Source: Bacteroidota bacterium
GTDB lineage: Bacteria; Bacteroidota; Bacteroidia; B-17B0; Aurantibacillaceae
Direction of reading: 5' to 3'
NCBI GenBank assembly: GCA_013697245.1
Contig: JACCXH010000010.1
Span: 1 to 64,000 of the forward strand
DNA length: 64,000 nt
The position numbers were made by a program, and so were the translations under genes. The notes beneath the pieces are model-generated. The model saw nothing but the letters and a program-made list of their open reading frames with translations. It did not search any database and had not been told where the DNA came from. Of this stretch, positions 53,595-63,131 are shown one piece after another. The stretch's first letter is position 1. Every line of letters begins with the position of its first letter.

Positions 53595-54095
53595 TCAACG
53601 TCCAAACATTTTATCGTCCTTGTCATCACGCGCCTGATCTTCTAAAGGATATTCCTTTCTCATTGGAAAAATATCCATTTCATCAACATTTAAAATGCGT
53701 TTTAATTTTGGATGGCCTTTAAATCTTACGCCATAAAAATCAAATGTCTCACGTTCCATCCAGTTTGCACCCGGCCAAATATCAGTTGCAGTTGGGATCT
53801 CCGGCTTATTAATATCAAAATAAGTTCTAATCCTTACGCGATAATTTTTTGGCATGTTGTGTAAGTGATAGATCACACCTAATTGTTTTTCATCTGCTGT
53901 TTGAAAGCCTGTAAGGTCTGTTAGAAAATGAAAATTTAACTCTTCATCATTCTTTAAAAATTCCAACACTTCATGAATGTTGTCTTTCTTAATTGTATAC
54001 GAAGGAAAATCGTAAGCAAGGTCTGATGCTTCAATTGCATCAGGAAATTTTGCACTGATCTTTTCGTTTACTTTTTTAAATAACTCTTCGTTCAT
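53595..54095 (-). CDS. nuoC: NADH-quinone oxidoreductase subunit C
   Basis: 166 residues of the 30-kDa-type subunit. The signature region is VTDIWPGANWMERETFDFYGVRFKGHP (only the pattern is given) followed by MRKEYPLEDQ. It is unfused, as is typical of this phylum. Confidence 0.95.
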   Translation of the reverse strand: MNEELFKKVNEKISAKFPDAIEASDLAYDFPSYTIKKDNIHEVLEFLKNDEELNFHFLTDLTGFQTADEKQLGVIYHLHNMPKNYRVRIRTYFDINKPEIPTATDIWPGANWMERETFDFYGVRFKGHPKLKRILNVDEMDIFPMRKEYPLEDQARDDKDDKMFGR

Positions 54096-54105
54096 CTTTA
54101 AAATT

Positions 54106-54669
54106 TTATTCTAAACCGTAACTGTTAAGTAAACGCTTGTATTCATCTGAATTACGTCTTCTAAAAGATTCGTTCTTTGCTAATTCCTGGATCTTAATAA
54201 TGCCATCAATAATTTGTTCAGGACGTGGAGGACAGCCCGGCACATAAACATCCACCGGAATAATTCTATCTATACCCTGCAACACAGAGTAAGTATCAAA
54301 GATGCCGCCGCTACTGGCGCATGCGCCAACCGAAAGTACCCATTTTGGTTCTGCCATTTGATCGTAAACTTGTCTTAATGTTGGTCCCATTTTTTTGGCA
54401 ATGGTACCCATTACCATTAAAAGATCGGCCTGGCGAGGAGAAAAACTTAAACGCTCGGCTCCAAAACGGCCAAGGTCATAATTAGAGGCCATTGTAGCCA
54501 TAAATTCAATACCGCAACAAGACGTTGCAAAAGGCAATGGCCATAAAGAATTTGCTCTTGCCAAACCTATAACGTCTTCTAATTTAGAAGCAAAAAATCC
54601 GGGACCTTCAAGTCCTTCAGGACTTTTAGCGATCTCTAATTTTGTTCTTTTTATTATTTCTTTTGCCAT
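54106..54669 (-). CDS. nuoB: NADH-quinone oxidoreductase subunit B
   Basis: 187 residues holding the last cluster N2 before quinone. The tandem cysteines are in FATSCCGIEFMA, and the other ligands are in GACASSGG and GCPPRPEQI. The C-terminal tail is basic. Confidence 0.97.
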   Translation of the reverse strand: MAKEIIKRTKLEIAKSPEGLEGPGFFASKLEDVIGLARANSLWPLPFATSCCGIEFMATMASNYDLGRFGAERLSFSPRQADLLMVMGTIAKKMGPTLRQVYDQMAEPKWVLSVGACASSGGIFDTYSVLQGIDRIIPVDVYVPGCPPRPEQIIDGIIKIQELAKNESFRRRNSDEYKRLLNSYGLE

Positions 54670-54745
54670 CTTATGTATTTTAGATGTAAGGTTTTAGAAG
54701 TAAGAGGTTTAAATCTAAAATCTTAATTTTTTAATTCTTAAATCT

Positions 54746-55120
54746 TTACTCTTCCCACTTCAACGCTTTTTTAGAGAGCATGTAGTAAAAGCCCACTAAT
54801 AATAAAGCAATAAAGCTAAACACCTCTATAACTCCCAACATACCTAATTCTTTAAAATTTACTGCCCATGGATACATAAAAATAACCTCTATGTCGAAAA
54901 GCACAAATAAAATGGCAACTAAAAAGTACTTAATTGAAAAAGGTAAACGTGCGTTCCCCTGCGCTTCAACACCACACTCAAAAGAATCTAACTTAATTTT
55001 GGTTTTACGTTTTGGCCCCAATAAATGAGTGGCAACCATTGTGGTTACCACAAAACCCATTGCCACTAAAAACATTAATACAATAGGGATATATGCAACG
55101 GGAGATGAATCTGAGGTCAT
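54746..55120 (-). CDS. nuoA: NADH-quinone oxidoreductase subunit A
   Basis: 124 residues with three membrane helices, first gene of the operon. The loop containing the conserved FECGVEAQGNARLPFSIKYF and the FLVAILFVLFDIEVIFMYPW helix identify it. The operon promoter should lie in 55121-55212, but I see no clear consensus there. Confidence 0.95.
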   Translation of the reverse strand: MTSDSSPVAYIPIVLMFLVAMGFVVTTMVATHLLGPKRKTKIKLDSFECGVEAQGNARLPFSIKYFLVAILFVLFDIEVIFMYPWAVNFKELGMLGVIEVFSFIALLLVGFYYMLSKKALKWEE

Positions 55121-55212
55121 AAATATTATTGTTTTAGACTGTAAGATTAACGAATTTTATAGAAATCGTCAAACAATTCTATCTAAAAAACAACATTTAT
55201 TTATTGGCAATT

Positions 55213-58200
55213 TTATTGCTTGATAAATTTGTAAACCGCTTGTTTATTGCCCTGCGTTAAATTTAAAAAATAAACGCCGTTTGCCAAGCCCTGTGTGGCA
55301 ATTCTAGCCTCGTTACCGCTTCCGGATCTTATTCCGGATCTAACTATAGTTTTTCCCGAATTATCCTGAATTTCGTACATGATTTCTTCTTTTACAGAGT
55401 TTTCAAAAACTAATTTCAGCTCATCCTTTACCGGATTGGGTCCAATTGTAATATTTGAAAACACTGCGGAAAATTCTTTTAACCCGGCCACGGTTATTTG
55501 TATAGCCTGTGAAGATGATTGACAGTTTCCGTTAGCTACCCATATACTATAATACCCATCAACAGTAGGTACAAATGTGTTAGAGGTGGCGCCGGCTATA
55601 GGACTACCGTTTAAATACCATTGATAACTGTTTGCGGTTACAGTAGTACTAAGGTAGCCCGACATGGCAATAATAGTGGGCGTTTGCGGCGAAACACTTA
55701 CAAAAAGGGTTGAACTGCCTGTTGTATTGCAGGCTCCTAACGAGGCCGTAAAATTATAAATAGCATCAACCGTATTTGATACACCAATTGACAAGCCTTG
55801 CTGGCCGGTATCCCAGTTAACTAAAGTAGCGTTTGTATTGACACTAATATTTCCTGTTTGATTTATGCAAACAGAGGCTGATACCGGTGTTACGGTTGGC
55901 GCGTTTACAACAGAAACAGTAGTCGTATAAGGTGTGCTTGGACCATTAGCATTTGTTGATGTTAATGTTACAGTATATATACCTGTTGCGGCATAAGTAA
56001 CAATTGGGTTTTGAGCGGTTGAAGTGGAAGGTGTGCCGCCGGGAAAACTCCAGCTCCAGGAAGTAGGTGCGTTACCAGACACATCGTTAAATTGTAACGG
56101 CGTATTGATACAGCCTGGTGAAAAAAGCGTACTAAATGCTGCTACTGGCAAAGCTGTTGGGTTGCTGTAAATATCTGTTTCCCAAACACCACGCGCGTAT
56201 GTTGCTGCTCTTAGTTTGCCTGTTGGATAATAGATTTCCATATCCTGAACCACAATATTTGGCATACCATTAAAATAAGGAATCCAGCTCGACATGCTCG
56301 CTTCGCGATAATACACCCCAACATCTGTTCCAACGTATAATGCCTGCGCCGAGTTTTTTGTATATAAGATACAATTTGCAGGAATATTTGGTAAGCCTGC
56401 AGAGTAGTTTGTCCAGGTTGCACCTGCATTATTGGATGAAAATACTTTTGTGCCTGAGGTGTAACCCGATACAGTAACATAAATTTGATTTGGATTTAAA
56501 TTATCCATGGCCAAATCGGTTATTTGATTGTTTGCAGTTGGCAAACCACTTGAGATCAACGACCAGGTAGTACCGCCATTACTGGTTCGCCATACCCCAC
56601 CTGGCGAAGTGGCATAAATAATACTTGGATTAGATGGTGAAACTTTTATTTCATCCAATGTTGCGCCAATGGTACCCAATTGTGTCCATATAGTGCCTTG
56701 GTTGGTTGATTTAAATACGTGTTGGTATCCGCAATAAAAAGTGTTTTGTGTTTGCGGATCTTGCACTATTGGTGCTACCCAGGCAGCACTACCGGTTAAT
56801 CCATTTACAATATTTACAAAACTTGCCCCACCATTGGTTGATCTTTGAAAATCGCCATTTACATACGAAGCAATTATCAGGTTATTGTTATTCCAATCAA
56901 TAAAACAATCCATGCCGTCGCCGCCATAAACCTGGCTCCAGCTGGCGCCGTTCGATAAATTTGTTCCGTTATCCTGGTGTCCGCTTACGATTCTTGCAGG
57001 ATTCGTTGCAGAAAGTCCTAGTTTATAGATCTGGGCAATATTCATGTTACCGTTTATGGTTGTCCAGGTTGCACCGTTATTGGTTGTGCGGGCAATGCCA
57101 CCATCGGTTCCCAAATAACAGGTTGTGCCTGACGTATATAAAACGCAATGAAGATCGGCGTGTACGTATGGTTTGCCGCCACCGCCATACCAGTGTGTAT
57201 TTAATGTCCAGGTTGAACCGCCATTTGTAGATTTCCAACTATTAACGCCACCAACCGTTATTTCGTTTGCGTTTGTAGGCGAAGCGTCTATCGCTAAGTC
57301 ATACCAGGCCTGGCCACCAACGTCCGATCCATTTGTACTCCACCCCATAATGTTTGGAGATGTGCTCATGGATGTCCAGTTAGCGCCGGCATTTGTTGAA
57401 CGGTATAAGCCACCAAAACCATTGTTAGTAGCGCCAACCATAATGTATACATAATTATTATTTGCCGGAGTAACTGCCAATGATAAACGGGTGCTTGATA
57501 AAGAACTTGGCGAGATAGAAATATTGCTAAAAGAAGCGCCGCCATTGGTTGATTTCGAAAATCCACCATTCGTAACAAGGTATACTGTTGTTGTATCTCC
57601 GGGGCGATATTCTGCATCCACATAAGTACCGTTTGCTACAACACTCCATGTATTTCCGGCATCTATAGATCTGTAAGCGCCTGCATTGGTGGCAGCTATA
57701 AGGGTGTTTGGGTTTATTGGGTTTATTAATAAGCGGTATATTCTTCGTTGTTGCGATGTTTGCCACACTAAACCCGTTGGGCCCCATGTAAATCCACCAT
57801 CTCCCGACCTCAATATTCCTGTTGAATGTGTATCGCCGGCATCTTTATCGCCCGTAGCAACATACATAATGCTTGGTACCAAAGGGTTTACAGCAATGTC
57901 AGAGATCCCGCAAGAAGCAAATTGGTCGGTAGTTGTTGTATAACTTGTTCCGCCATTGTTGCTCATCCAAAAACCCCCGGCAGCCGTTCCTACATATATT
58001 GTATTTGGATCGCCGGGCTTTAGTTGAATACATTGAATGCGGCCTGCGTCTCCGCCAGTAGGCGAGCCAAAAGGCCCTAGTGGTACCCAATTAGCGGTTG
58101 TAGCAGTAACAGTAGCGTTGTTATTTAATTTTTGATCGGGATGCTCTTGTAAATGTTTTTGATATTGTTCAAATGCATAACCGCGGGCCGAAAATTTCAT

Positions 58201-58422
58201 ATCGCCTGTAGGATAAACACGAGGTTCTACAAACCATTGCCATCTTCTAAAAGCTTTATATCCTTTACCTCTTTCGTAAGTTTTATCTTTCCAATAACTT
58301 TCAAATTCTTTTACGATATCGTAATAATTCGCATTTGGATCACGCATCATCTCTGTCCATTTTTGGGCAAAAGAATTATTAAAAAATAATGCCGCTATAA
58401 AAAGAAGTATAAATTTTTTCAT
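55213..58422 (-). CDS. Large T9SS cargo protein with BNR/sortilin-type repeats and PKD domain
   Basis: 1069 residues. It has a signal peptide (1-19) and then a short lead-in. From about 120 to 760 there is a series of BNR-like propeller repeats (GGTSYTTTTD, GDGGFTWG, SIDAGNTWSV, TSNGGTTWSL) as in sortilin/VPS10-type propellers. A PKD domain follows at about 770-850 (WSWSFPGGTPSTSTAQNP), then an Ig-like SPRY of repeats, and a T9SS sorting domain in the last 80 residues (GPNPVKDELKLVFEN, ANGVYFLNL). It is a cell-surface or released protein. The substrate is unknown. Confidence 0.9.
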   Translation of the reverse strand: MKKFILLFIAALFFNNSFAQKWTEMMRDPNANYYDIVKEFESYWKDKTYERGKGYKAFRRWQWFVEPRVYPTGDMKFSARGYAFEQYQKHLQEHPDQKLNNNATVTATTANWVPLGPFGSPTGGDAGRIQCIQLKPGDPNTIYVGTAAGGFWMSNNGGTSYTTTTDQFASCGISDIAVNPLVPSIMYVATGDKDAGDTHSTGILRSGDGGFTWGPTGLVWQTSQQRRIYRLLINPINPNTLIAATNAGAYRSIDAGNTWSVVANGTYVDAEYRPGDTTTVYLVTNGGFSKSTNGGASFSNISISPSSLSSTRLSLAVTPANNNYVYIMVGATNNGFGGLYRSTNAGANWTSMSTSPNIMGWSTNGSDVGGQAWYDLAIDASPTNANEITVGGVNSWKSTNGGSTWTLNTHWYGGGGKPYVHADLHCVLYTSGTTCYLGTDGGIARTTNNGATWTTINGNMNIAQIYKLGLSATNPARIVSGHQDNGTNLSNGASWSQVYGGDGMDCFIDWNNNNLIIASYVNGDFQRSTNGGASFVNIVNGLTGSAAWVAPIVQDPQTQNTFYCGYQHVFKSTNQGTIWTQLGTIGATLDEIKVSPSNPSIIYATSPGGVWRTSNGGTTWSLISSGLPTANNQITDLAMDNLNPNQIYVTVSGYTSGTKVFSSNNAGATWTNYSAGLPNIPANCILYTKNSAQALYVGTDVGVYYREASMSSWIPYFNGMPNIVVQDMEIYYPTGKLRAATYARGVWETDIYSNPTALPVAAFSTLFSPGCINTPLQFNDVSGNAPTSWSWSFPGGTPSTSTAQNPIVTYAATGIYTVTLTSTNANGPSTPYTTTVSVVNAPTVTPVSASVCINQTGNISVNTNATLVNWDTGQQGLSIGVSNTVDAIYNFTASLGACNTTGSSTLFVSVSPQTPTIIAMSGYLSTTVTANSYQWYLNGSPIAGATSNTFVPTVDGYYSIWVANGNCQSSSQAIQITVAGLKEFSAVFSNITIGPNPVKDELKLVFENSVKEEIMYEIQDNSGKTIVRSGIRSGSGNEARIATQGLANGVYFLNLTQGNKQAVYKFIKQ

Positions 58423-58593
58423 TTTTAAAATTAATTATTACAAAATAAGTGAAGCAATAAAATTAAGCTATTTATATTAAAAAACACCTTCCGTTTATGG
58501 CGCCCTAACTACCATTTGTAGAAGTGTAAAAGTAAAAAAGCCCTAAATAATTTAGTATTTAAGGTCATTTACCGCCAAAACACCTGTTTATTT

Positions 58594-58623
58594 TTGCTTT
58601 TACCCCAATATTTAATACCTTTG
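58594..58623 (+). promoter_or_regulatory. Consensus promoter of tatA
   Basis: TTG (58594-58596), exactly 19 nt, then TACCTTTG (58616-58623), a perfect match to the Bacteroidota vegetative promoter. The ATG of tatA follows 18 nt later. Confidence 0.75.
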
Positions 58624-58641
58624 TGGTCAATAATTTAAAAC

Positions 58642-58836
58642 ATGACACCAACATTCATTTTAGGTATTTTAGGCGGCTTAGGTGCACCAGAGATCATTAT
58701 CATTTTAGTAATTGTTTTATTAATGTTCGGCGGCAAAAAGATCCCGGAATTAATGAAAGGCCTAGGAAGAGGCATAAAAGATTTTAAAGATGCCAGTAAA
58801 GGCACCACAGATAGTTCTGAAATAGAAAAAAAATAA
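58642..58836 (+). CDS. tatA: Sec-independent translocase subunit TatA
   Basis: 64 residues, with one N-terminal membrane helix ([23 protein letters not shown]), the FGxKKxPE hinge and an amphipathic helix ([14 protein letters not shown]). It forms the pore of the twin-arginine translocase, which exports folded proteins. tatC is not next to it. The window encodes one possible Tat substrate, the superoxide dismutase at 38427. Confidence 0.95.
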   Translation: MTPTFILGILGGLGAPEIIIILVIVLLMFGGKKIPELMKGLGRGIKDFKDASKGTTDSSEIEKK

Positions 58837-58855
58837 TTTTTTTATTTGTAGATTT

Positions 58856-58885
58856 AAAGCGTTATTCAATAATGAGTAACGCTTT
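58856..58885 (+). terminator. Terminator of tatA
   Basis: The stem AAAGCGTTA/TAACGCTTT (9 bp) with a 12-nt loop is followed by TTGTTGTTTT, 19 nt after the tatA stop. Confidence 0.6.
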
Positions 58886-58909
58886 TGTTGTTTTAATAAA
58901 CCAAACCAC

Positions 58910-60328
58910 GTGTATTCATTTTCCAACATAACTACTTTACATGCCGATCTTAAAGCCGGTAAAGTTACCTGCGCAACCCTTGTAGAACAAGCTATTGCAG
59001 CCATAGCAGAAAAAAAACATTTAAATGCTTTTTTAGAAGTGTTCGAGGCTTCGGCAAAAGAATCAGCTAAAAGAACCGATGAGAAAATAAAATACGGCAC
59101 CGCCGGAAAACTGGCGGGTGTAATTATTGGATTAAAAGATAATATTTGTTACAAAGGCCACAAAGTTTCGGCTTCTTCAAAGATCTTAGAAGGTTTTGAA
59201 TCGCTTTATTCTGCTACTGTTGTAGAAAGATTATTAGCAGAGGACGCTATTATAATTGGGCGTACCAATTGTGATGAGTTTGCCATGGGAAGCAGTAATG
59301 AAAATTCTGCTTTTGGAAATGTTTTAAATCCTATTAATGAAAAGTGCGTGCCCGGCGGATCATCCGGTGGAGCAGCAGTAGCAGTAGCTGCGGGAATTTG
59401 CCATGTTAGCTTGGGTTCTGATACCGGCGGATCAATTCGTCAACCAGCTTCGTTTACAGGCACTGTTGGTTTTAAGCCAACGTATGGGCGCGTGTCACGT
59501 TACGGTTTAATTGCTTATGCTTCTTCATTTGACCAAATAGGCCCCATTACCAAAACGGTAGACGATGCGGCCATTATTTTAGAAGTAATTGGCGGGCTCG
59601 ATAAAAATGATAATACCTCTTCATCTCAAAAAGTGGAAGAATACAGTAAAACACTTTTACAAGATAAAAAATATAAGATCGCTTATTTAAAAGAGTGTGT
59701 AGAGGCAGAAGGCCTTGACCCCGAAGTAAAAGTAGCGGTTCTAAAACAAATGGAATGGTTAAAAGGTCAGGGCCACAGCGTTGAAGCAGTAAGCTTTCCA
59801 TACCTTGAATACCTTGTGCCAACCTATTATGTACTAACTACAGCAGAAGCATCATCTAACCTTTCGCGGTTTGACGGAATACATTATGGCTACAGAAGCA
59901 AAAACGCTACGGACCTTGAAAGCACCTATAAAAAATCACGTAGCGAAGGGTTTGGCAAAGAAGTTAAACGCAGGATAATGCTTGGTACCTTTGTATTAAG
60001 CGCCGGTTATTATGATGCTTATTATAGTAAAGGCCAAAAAGTACGCAGGATCATCCACGAAAAAACAAACGCGATCTTAAAAGATTTCGATTTTATTTTA
60101 ACACCCTCTACACCCGGCACCGCTTTTGAGTTTGGAAAGAATAGTGCCGATCCTATTAAAATGTATCTGGAAGATATTTTTACCGTACAAGCCAATATTG
60201 CCGGCATTCCAGCTATATCTGTTCCTTGTGGTAATCATAGCAATGGTTTGCCAATTGGCCTGCAATTAATGGCAGGTTATTTTGAAGAGTCTAAATTGCT
60301 AAATCTGGCTTCGAAAATTGCGAAATAA
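58910..60328 (+). CDS. gatA: Aspartyl/glutamyl-tRNA amidotransferase subunit A
   Basis: 472 residues, start codon GTG (58910). The amidase transfers ammonia from glutamine to misacylated Glu-tRNA(Gln). The catalytic triad is visible: K76 in IIGLKDNI, and the two serines of GGSSGGAAVAV and SDTGGSIRQPA. The C-terminal FTVQANIAGIPAISVPCG is typical. gatB and gatC are not in the window. Confidence 0.96.
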   Translation: MYSFSNITTLHADLKAGKVTCATLVEQAIAAIAEKKHLNAFLEVFEASAKESAKRTDEKIKYGTAGKLAGVIIGLKDNICYKGHKVSASSKILEGFESLYSATVVERLLAEDAIIIGRTNCDEFAMGSSNENSAFGNVLNPINEKCVPGGSSGGAAVAVAAGICHVSLGSDTGGSIRQPASFTGTVGFKPTYGRVSRYGLIAYASSFDQIGPITKTVDDAAIILEVIGGLDKNDNTSSSQKVEEYSKTLLQDKKYKIAYLKECVEAEGLDPEVKVAVLKQMEWLKGQGHSVEAVSFPYLEYLVPTYYVLTTAEASSNLSRFDGIHYGYRSKNATDLESTYKKSRSEGFGKEVKRRIMLGTFVLSAGYYDAYYSKGQKVRRIIHEKTNAILKDFDFILTPSTPGTAFEFGKNSADPIKMYLEDIFTVQANIAGIPAISVPCGNHSNGLPIGLQLMAGYFEESKLLNLASKIAK

Positions 60329-60330
60329 AG

Positions 60331-60413
60331 CCGCAGATTTCACAGATGGCAAGTGTTTTCTTTTAGCATTGCTCAAAATAATATCTGTGTGAATCTGCTA
60401 AATCTGCGGCAAA
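60331..60413. repeat. Intergenic repeat with long inverted ends
   Basis: It begins GCCGCAGATTTCACAGAT and ends with its near-inverse ATCTGTGTGAATCTGCTAAATCTGCGGC. The outermost 11 bp (GCCGCAGATTT/AAATCTGCGGC) are perfect. A degenerate relative lies at 28560-28614. It may act as a terminator after gatA, but there is no T tract, so a dispersed repeat is more likely. Confidence 0.6.
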
Positions 60414-60437
60414 AATAATTATTAAAAGATTAGCTTC

Positions 60438-60467
60438 TTGTACTTAAATCTTTTAATTTTACCTTGA
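60438..60467 (+). promoter_or_regulatory. Promoter of mdh
   Basis: TTG (60438-60440), 19 nt, then TACCTTGA (60460-60467), close to TAnnTTTG. The ATG of mdh follows 18 nt later. Confidence 0.5.
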
Positions 60468-60485
60468 ATTTTAAAAATCAATCTT

Positions 60486-61424
60486 ATGAAAGTATCCGTT
60501 ATTGGTGCAGGAAATGTTGGAGCAACATGTGCAGAATACATCGCGCTTAATCGCATTGCAAGCGAAGTAGTTATTTTAGATATTAAAGAAAATTTTGCCG
60601 AAGGAAAAGCATTAGACCTAATGCAAACAGCAACCCTTAATGGTTTTAATACGCGCATTAGTGGCAGCACTAACGATTACGCAAAAACTGCAGGTAGTAA
60701 AGTGGTGGTTATAACCAGCGGCATTCCGCGTAAACCGGGTATGACGCGCGAAGAATTAATTGGCATTAATGCCGGTATTGTAAAAACAGTAACTGAAAAT
60801 GTGTTGAAACATTCTCCAGAAGCAATTATTATCGTTGTAAGTAATCCAATGGATACTATGACGTATTTGGCTTTGAAAGAAAGCAAAATTCCAAAGAACA
60901 GAATTATTGGAATGGGTGGGATCTTAGACAGCGCCCGTTTTAAAACCTATTTATCTTTAGCATTAAATGCGCCGGCAAGCGATATTAGCGGTGTTGTTAT
61001 TGGCGGGCATGGTGATATTACCATGATCCCATTGACCCGTTTAGCTTCTTACACCGGTGTGCCGGTTTCACAATTCTTAGATGCTGAAGCGCTTAAAAAA
61101 GTTTCTGCCGATACAATGGTTGGTGGTGCTACTTTAACAGGTATGCTTGGCACCAGCGCCTGGTATGCGCCGGGAGCTGCGGTTGCCCAATTAGTTAACA
61201 GCATTATTAACGATCAGAAAAAATTATTTCCTTGCTGTGTTGCTTTGGATGGCGAATATGGACAAAAAGATATTTGTTTAGGCGTACCTGTTATCATTGG
61301 GAAAAATGGTTGGGAAAAAATTGTTGATTATAAATTAAACGCAGAAGAACAAGCAGCCTTTAATAAAAGCGCGGATGCGGTTAGAGCTATGAACCAGGTT
61401 TTAGCAGATATGAAAACTGCTTAA
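60486..61424 (+). CDS. mdh: Malate dehydrogenase
   Basis: 312 residues, LDH-like type (MDH3 group). The NAD-binding motif is GAGNVGATCAEY. The active site is visible as R81-type residues in ITSGIPRKPGM, VSNPMDTMTYLA and the catalytic His in GGHGDITMIPL. The Arg/Gln selector loop (IPRKPGMTREEL) indicates malate rather than lactate. It interconverts malate and oxaloacetate in the citric acid cycle. Confidence 0.95.
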   Translation: MKVSVIGAGNVGATCAEYIALNRIASEVVILDIKENFAEGKALDLMQTATLNGFNTRISGSTNDYAKTAGSKVVVITSGIPRKPGMTREELIGINAGIVKTVTENVLKHSPEAIIIVVSNPMDTMTYLALKESKIPKNRIIGMGGILDSARFKTYLSLALNAPASDISGVVIGGHGDITMIPLTRLASYTGVPVSQFLDAEALKKVSADTMVGGATLTGMLGTSAWYAPGAAVAQLVNSIINDQKKLFPCCVALDGEYGQKDICLGVPVIIGKNGWEKIVDYKLNAEEQAAFNKSADAVRAMNQVLADMKTA

Positions 61425-61444
61425 TTTATTTTAAATTATATTTC

Positions 61445-61490
61445 AAAAACCGTTTCAATCCCGATGGCTATCGGGAGAAACGGTTTTTTT
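61445..61490 (+). terminator. Terminator of mdh, containing a CCCGAT palindrome
   Basis: An extended stem AAAAACCGTTTC...GAAACGGTTTTTTT encloses CCCGATGGCTATCGGG, with the T run at the end. The inner palindrome is nearly the same as that at 28543-28558, so a dispersed palindrome has become part of the terminator. Confidence 0.8.
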
Positions 61491-61529
61491 ATTTGCAACC
61501 AGTTTGTTTTGCTTATTTTTACCGGAGAA

Positions 61530-63131
61530 ATGATGAAAGCCCTTGCGGTAATATTTAGTTTGTTTTCACTATTATCTTTTGGGCAATACGACCAAATGGC
61601 ACGAAACGCTTTTATTTCAAGCAATATTGATCCGGCTTTTGAATACTGGAATATTTCAAAACCAACTTTAACCTTTCATTCTTCTTTTAAACCCTATTTA
61701 AGCAGCACCTTTGCTAACGCTAACGATTCGGCTATTCCCTTTAAGTTTTATGGGTTTAAGAATTTCTTTCTGAGCAAAACCTTTAACGAAAAACCGGAGA
61801 AAAGAAACTGGTACAATGTGCAAGTACATCCCATTCTGGATGCGGAAGTTGGTTATGATGGTTTAGCTAAACGCCCATTAACCGATTTTGTTGGCGGTAC
61901 GCATTTAAAAATAAATATCAATAACGATTTTACGTTTGCAGGAACTATTGTTGGGGGGAAAACTTTTTTGCCTTTTTATATGGATACGATCTTATCCAAT
62001 CAAAAGATAATTCCTAGTTACGGGCAAGCATATGGCAATAACAAAACCGGGTATTCTTTTATGGATTATACCGGTTATGTTTCTTATTCGCCCAACAATA
62101 ATAAAATATTTAATTTTCAATTGGGGCGCGATAAACATTTTATTGGCGATGGTTACCGCAGTTTATTGTTAAGTGATAATGCCCCTGCCTATCCCTTTTT
62201 CAGGATCAATACAAATATCTGGCGAATACAGTACAATGTTTGGTATGCCTGGATGTATGATGTGACAAATGCGAACGGCTTTCAAAAAAATTTCCAAAAT
62301 AAATTTGCGGCATTTCATTATTTAAGTTACAACGTTACCAAAGAGTTTAATGTTGGTTTGTTTGAAAACATTGTTTTTAGAGGAACCGACTCTAACCAGG
62401 TGCGGGGCTTTGAGGTTAATTATTTAAACCCAATTATATTTTTTAGGCCGCAAGAGTTTGCGGTTGGCTCGCCGGATAATGCTTTTATTGGTTTGAACTT
62501 AAATTACAAATTATTTAATCGTTTAAAACTATACGGACAACTGGGCTTGGACGAGTTTTATTTAAAAGAAATAAGGGCCCGCAAAGGTTGGTGGGGTAAT
62601 AAACAAGGTTGGCAACTGGGCGCAAAATATATTAATGCCTTTGATGTAAAAGGTTTGAGTTTGCAGGCGGAGTATAATCAGGTTAGGCCTTATACTTATT
62701 CTCATGGCGTAGTTGAACAAAACTATGCACATTATGGTGTCCCTTTAGCCCATCCGTTTGGCGCTAACTTTAAAGAGTATTTAGGTTTTTTATCTTATAG
62801 AAAAAATAATTGGGAGCTTAATTTTCAAGGTATGTATGCTATTATTGGAAAAGATTCTTTGAACGGAAAATCGAATTTAGGGCAAAATATTTTTTTAAGT
62901 TACACAACTCGTCCGTATGAATATGGTCACAAAACAACACAAGGCATTAAAACAAACATTATACAAAGCACTCTAAAATTTACCTATTATCTGGTGCCAA
63001 AAATGAATATGAGAATTGAAGTTGGTTATATACAGCGTTCAGAGTCCAATGCCCTGGGTTATATCTTGCAGAGCCCTTTTGTTTATCTTGGGATTAAGAC
63101 CAGTTTCTGGAATCGATACAGGGATCTTTAA
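61530..63131 (+). CDS. RemB-like/Wzi-family outer-membrane beta-barrel protein
   Basis: I use the start at 61530 (MMKALAVIFSLF), which gives 533 residues with a clean signal peptide. The longer frame from 61464 overlaps the mdh terminator. The sequence is rich in alternating aromatic beta-strands (WRIQYNVWYAWMYD, FHYLSYNVTKEFNVGLFENI, GLNLNYKLFNRLKLYGQLG). It resembles the gliding-motility protein RemB and capsule-assembly Wzi barrels. In Flavobacterium RemB influences surface attachment and gliding. The stop overlaps that of the convergent recO by 2 nt. The family is likely, the role in gliding is inferred. Confidence 0.75.
   Translation: MMKALAVIFSLFSLLSFGQYDQMARNAFISSNIDPAFEYWNISKPTLTFHSSFKPYLSSTFANANDSAIPFKFYGFKNFFLSKTFNEKPEKRNWYNVQVHPILDAEVGYDGLAKRPLTDFVGGTHLKININNDFTFAGTIVGGKTFLPFYMDTILSNQKIIPSYGQAYGNNKTGYSFMDYTGYVSYSPNNNKIFNFQLGRDKHFIGDGYRSLLLSDNAPAYPFFRINTNIWRIQYNVWYAWMYDVTNANGFQKNFQNKFAAFHYLSYNVTKEFNVGLFENIVFRGTDSNQVRGFEVNYLNPIIFFRPQEFAVGSPDNAFIGLNLNYKLFNRLKLYGQLGLDEFYLKEIRARKGWWGNKQGWQLGAKYINAFDVKGLSLQAEYNQVRPYTYSHGVVEQNYAHYGVPLAHPFGANFKEYLGFLSYRKNNWELNFQGMYAIIGKDSLNGKSNLGQNIFLSYTTRPYEYGHKTTQGIKTNIIQSTLKFTYYLVPKMNMRIEVGYIQRSESNALGYILQSPFVYLGIKTSFWNRYRDL

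Noticed and set aside
55121-55212. Promoter for the nuo operon
   Set aside because: No stretch with both boxes at the expected 19-nt spacing was found.
57366-58090. Open frames opposite and out of frame with the large BNR/PKD gene
   Set aside because: They are shadows caused by its repeat composition.
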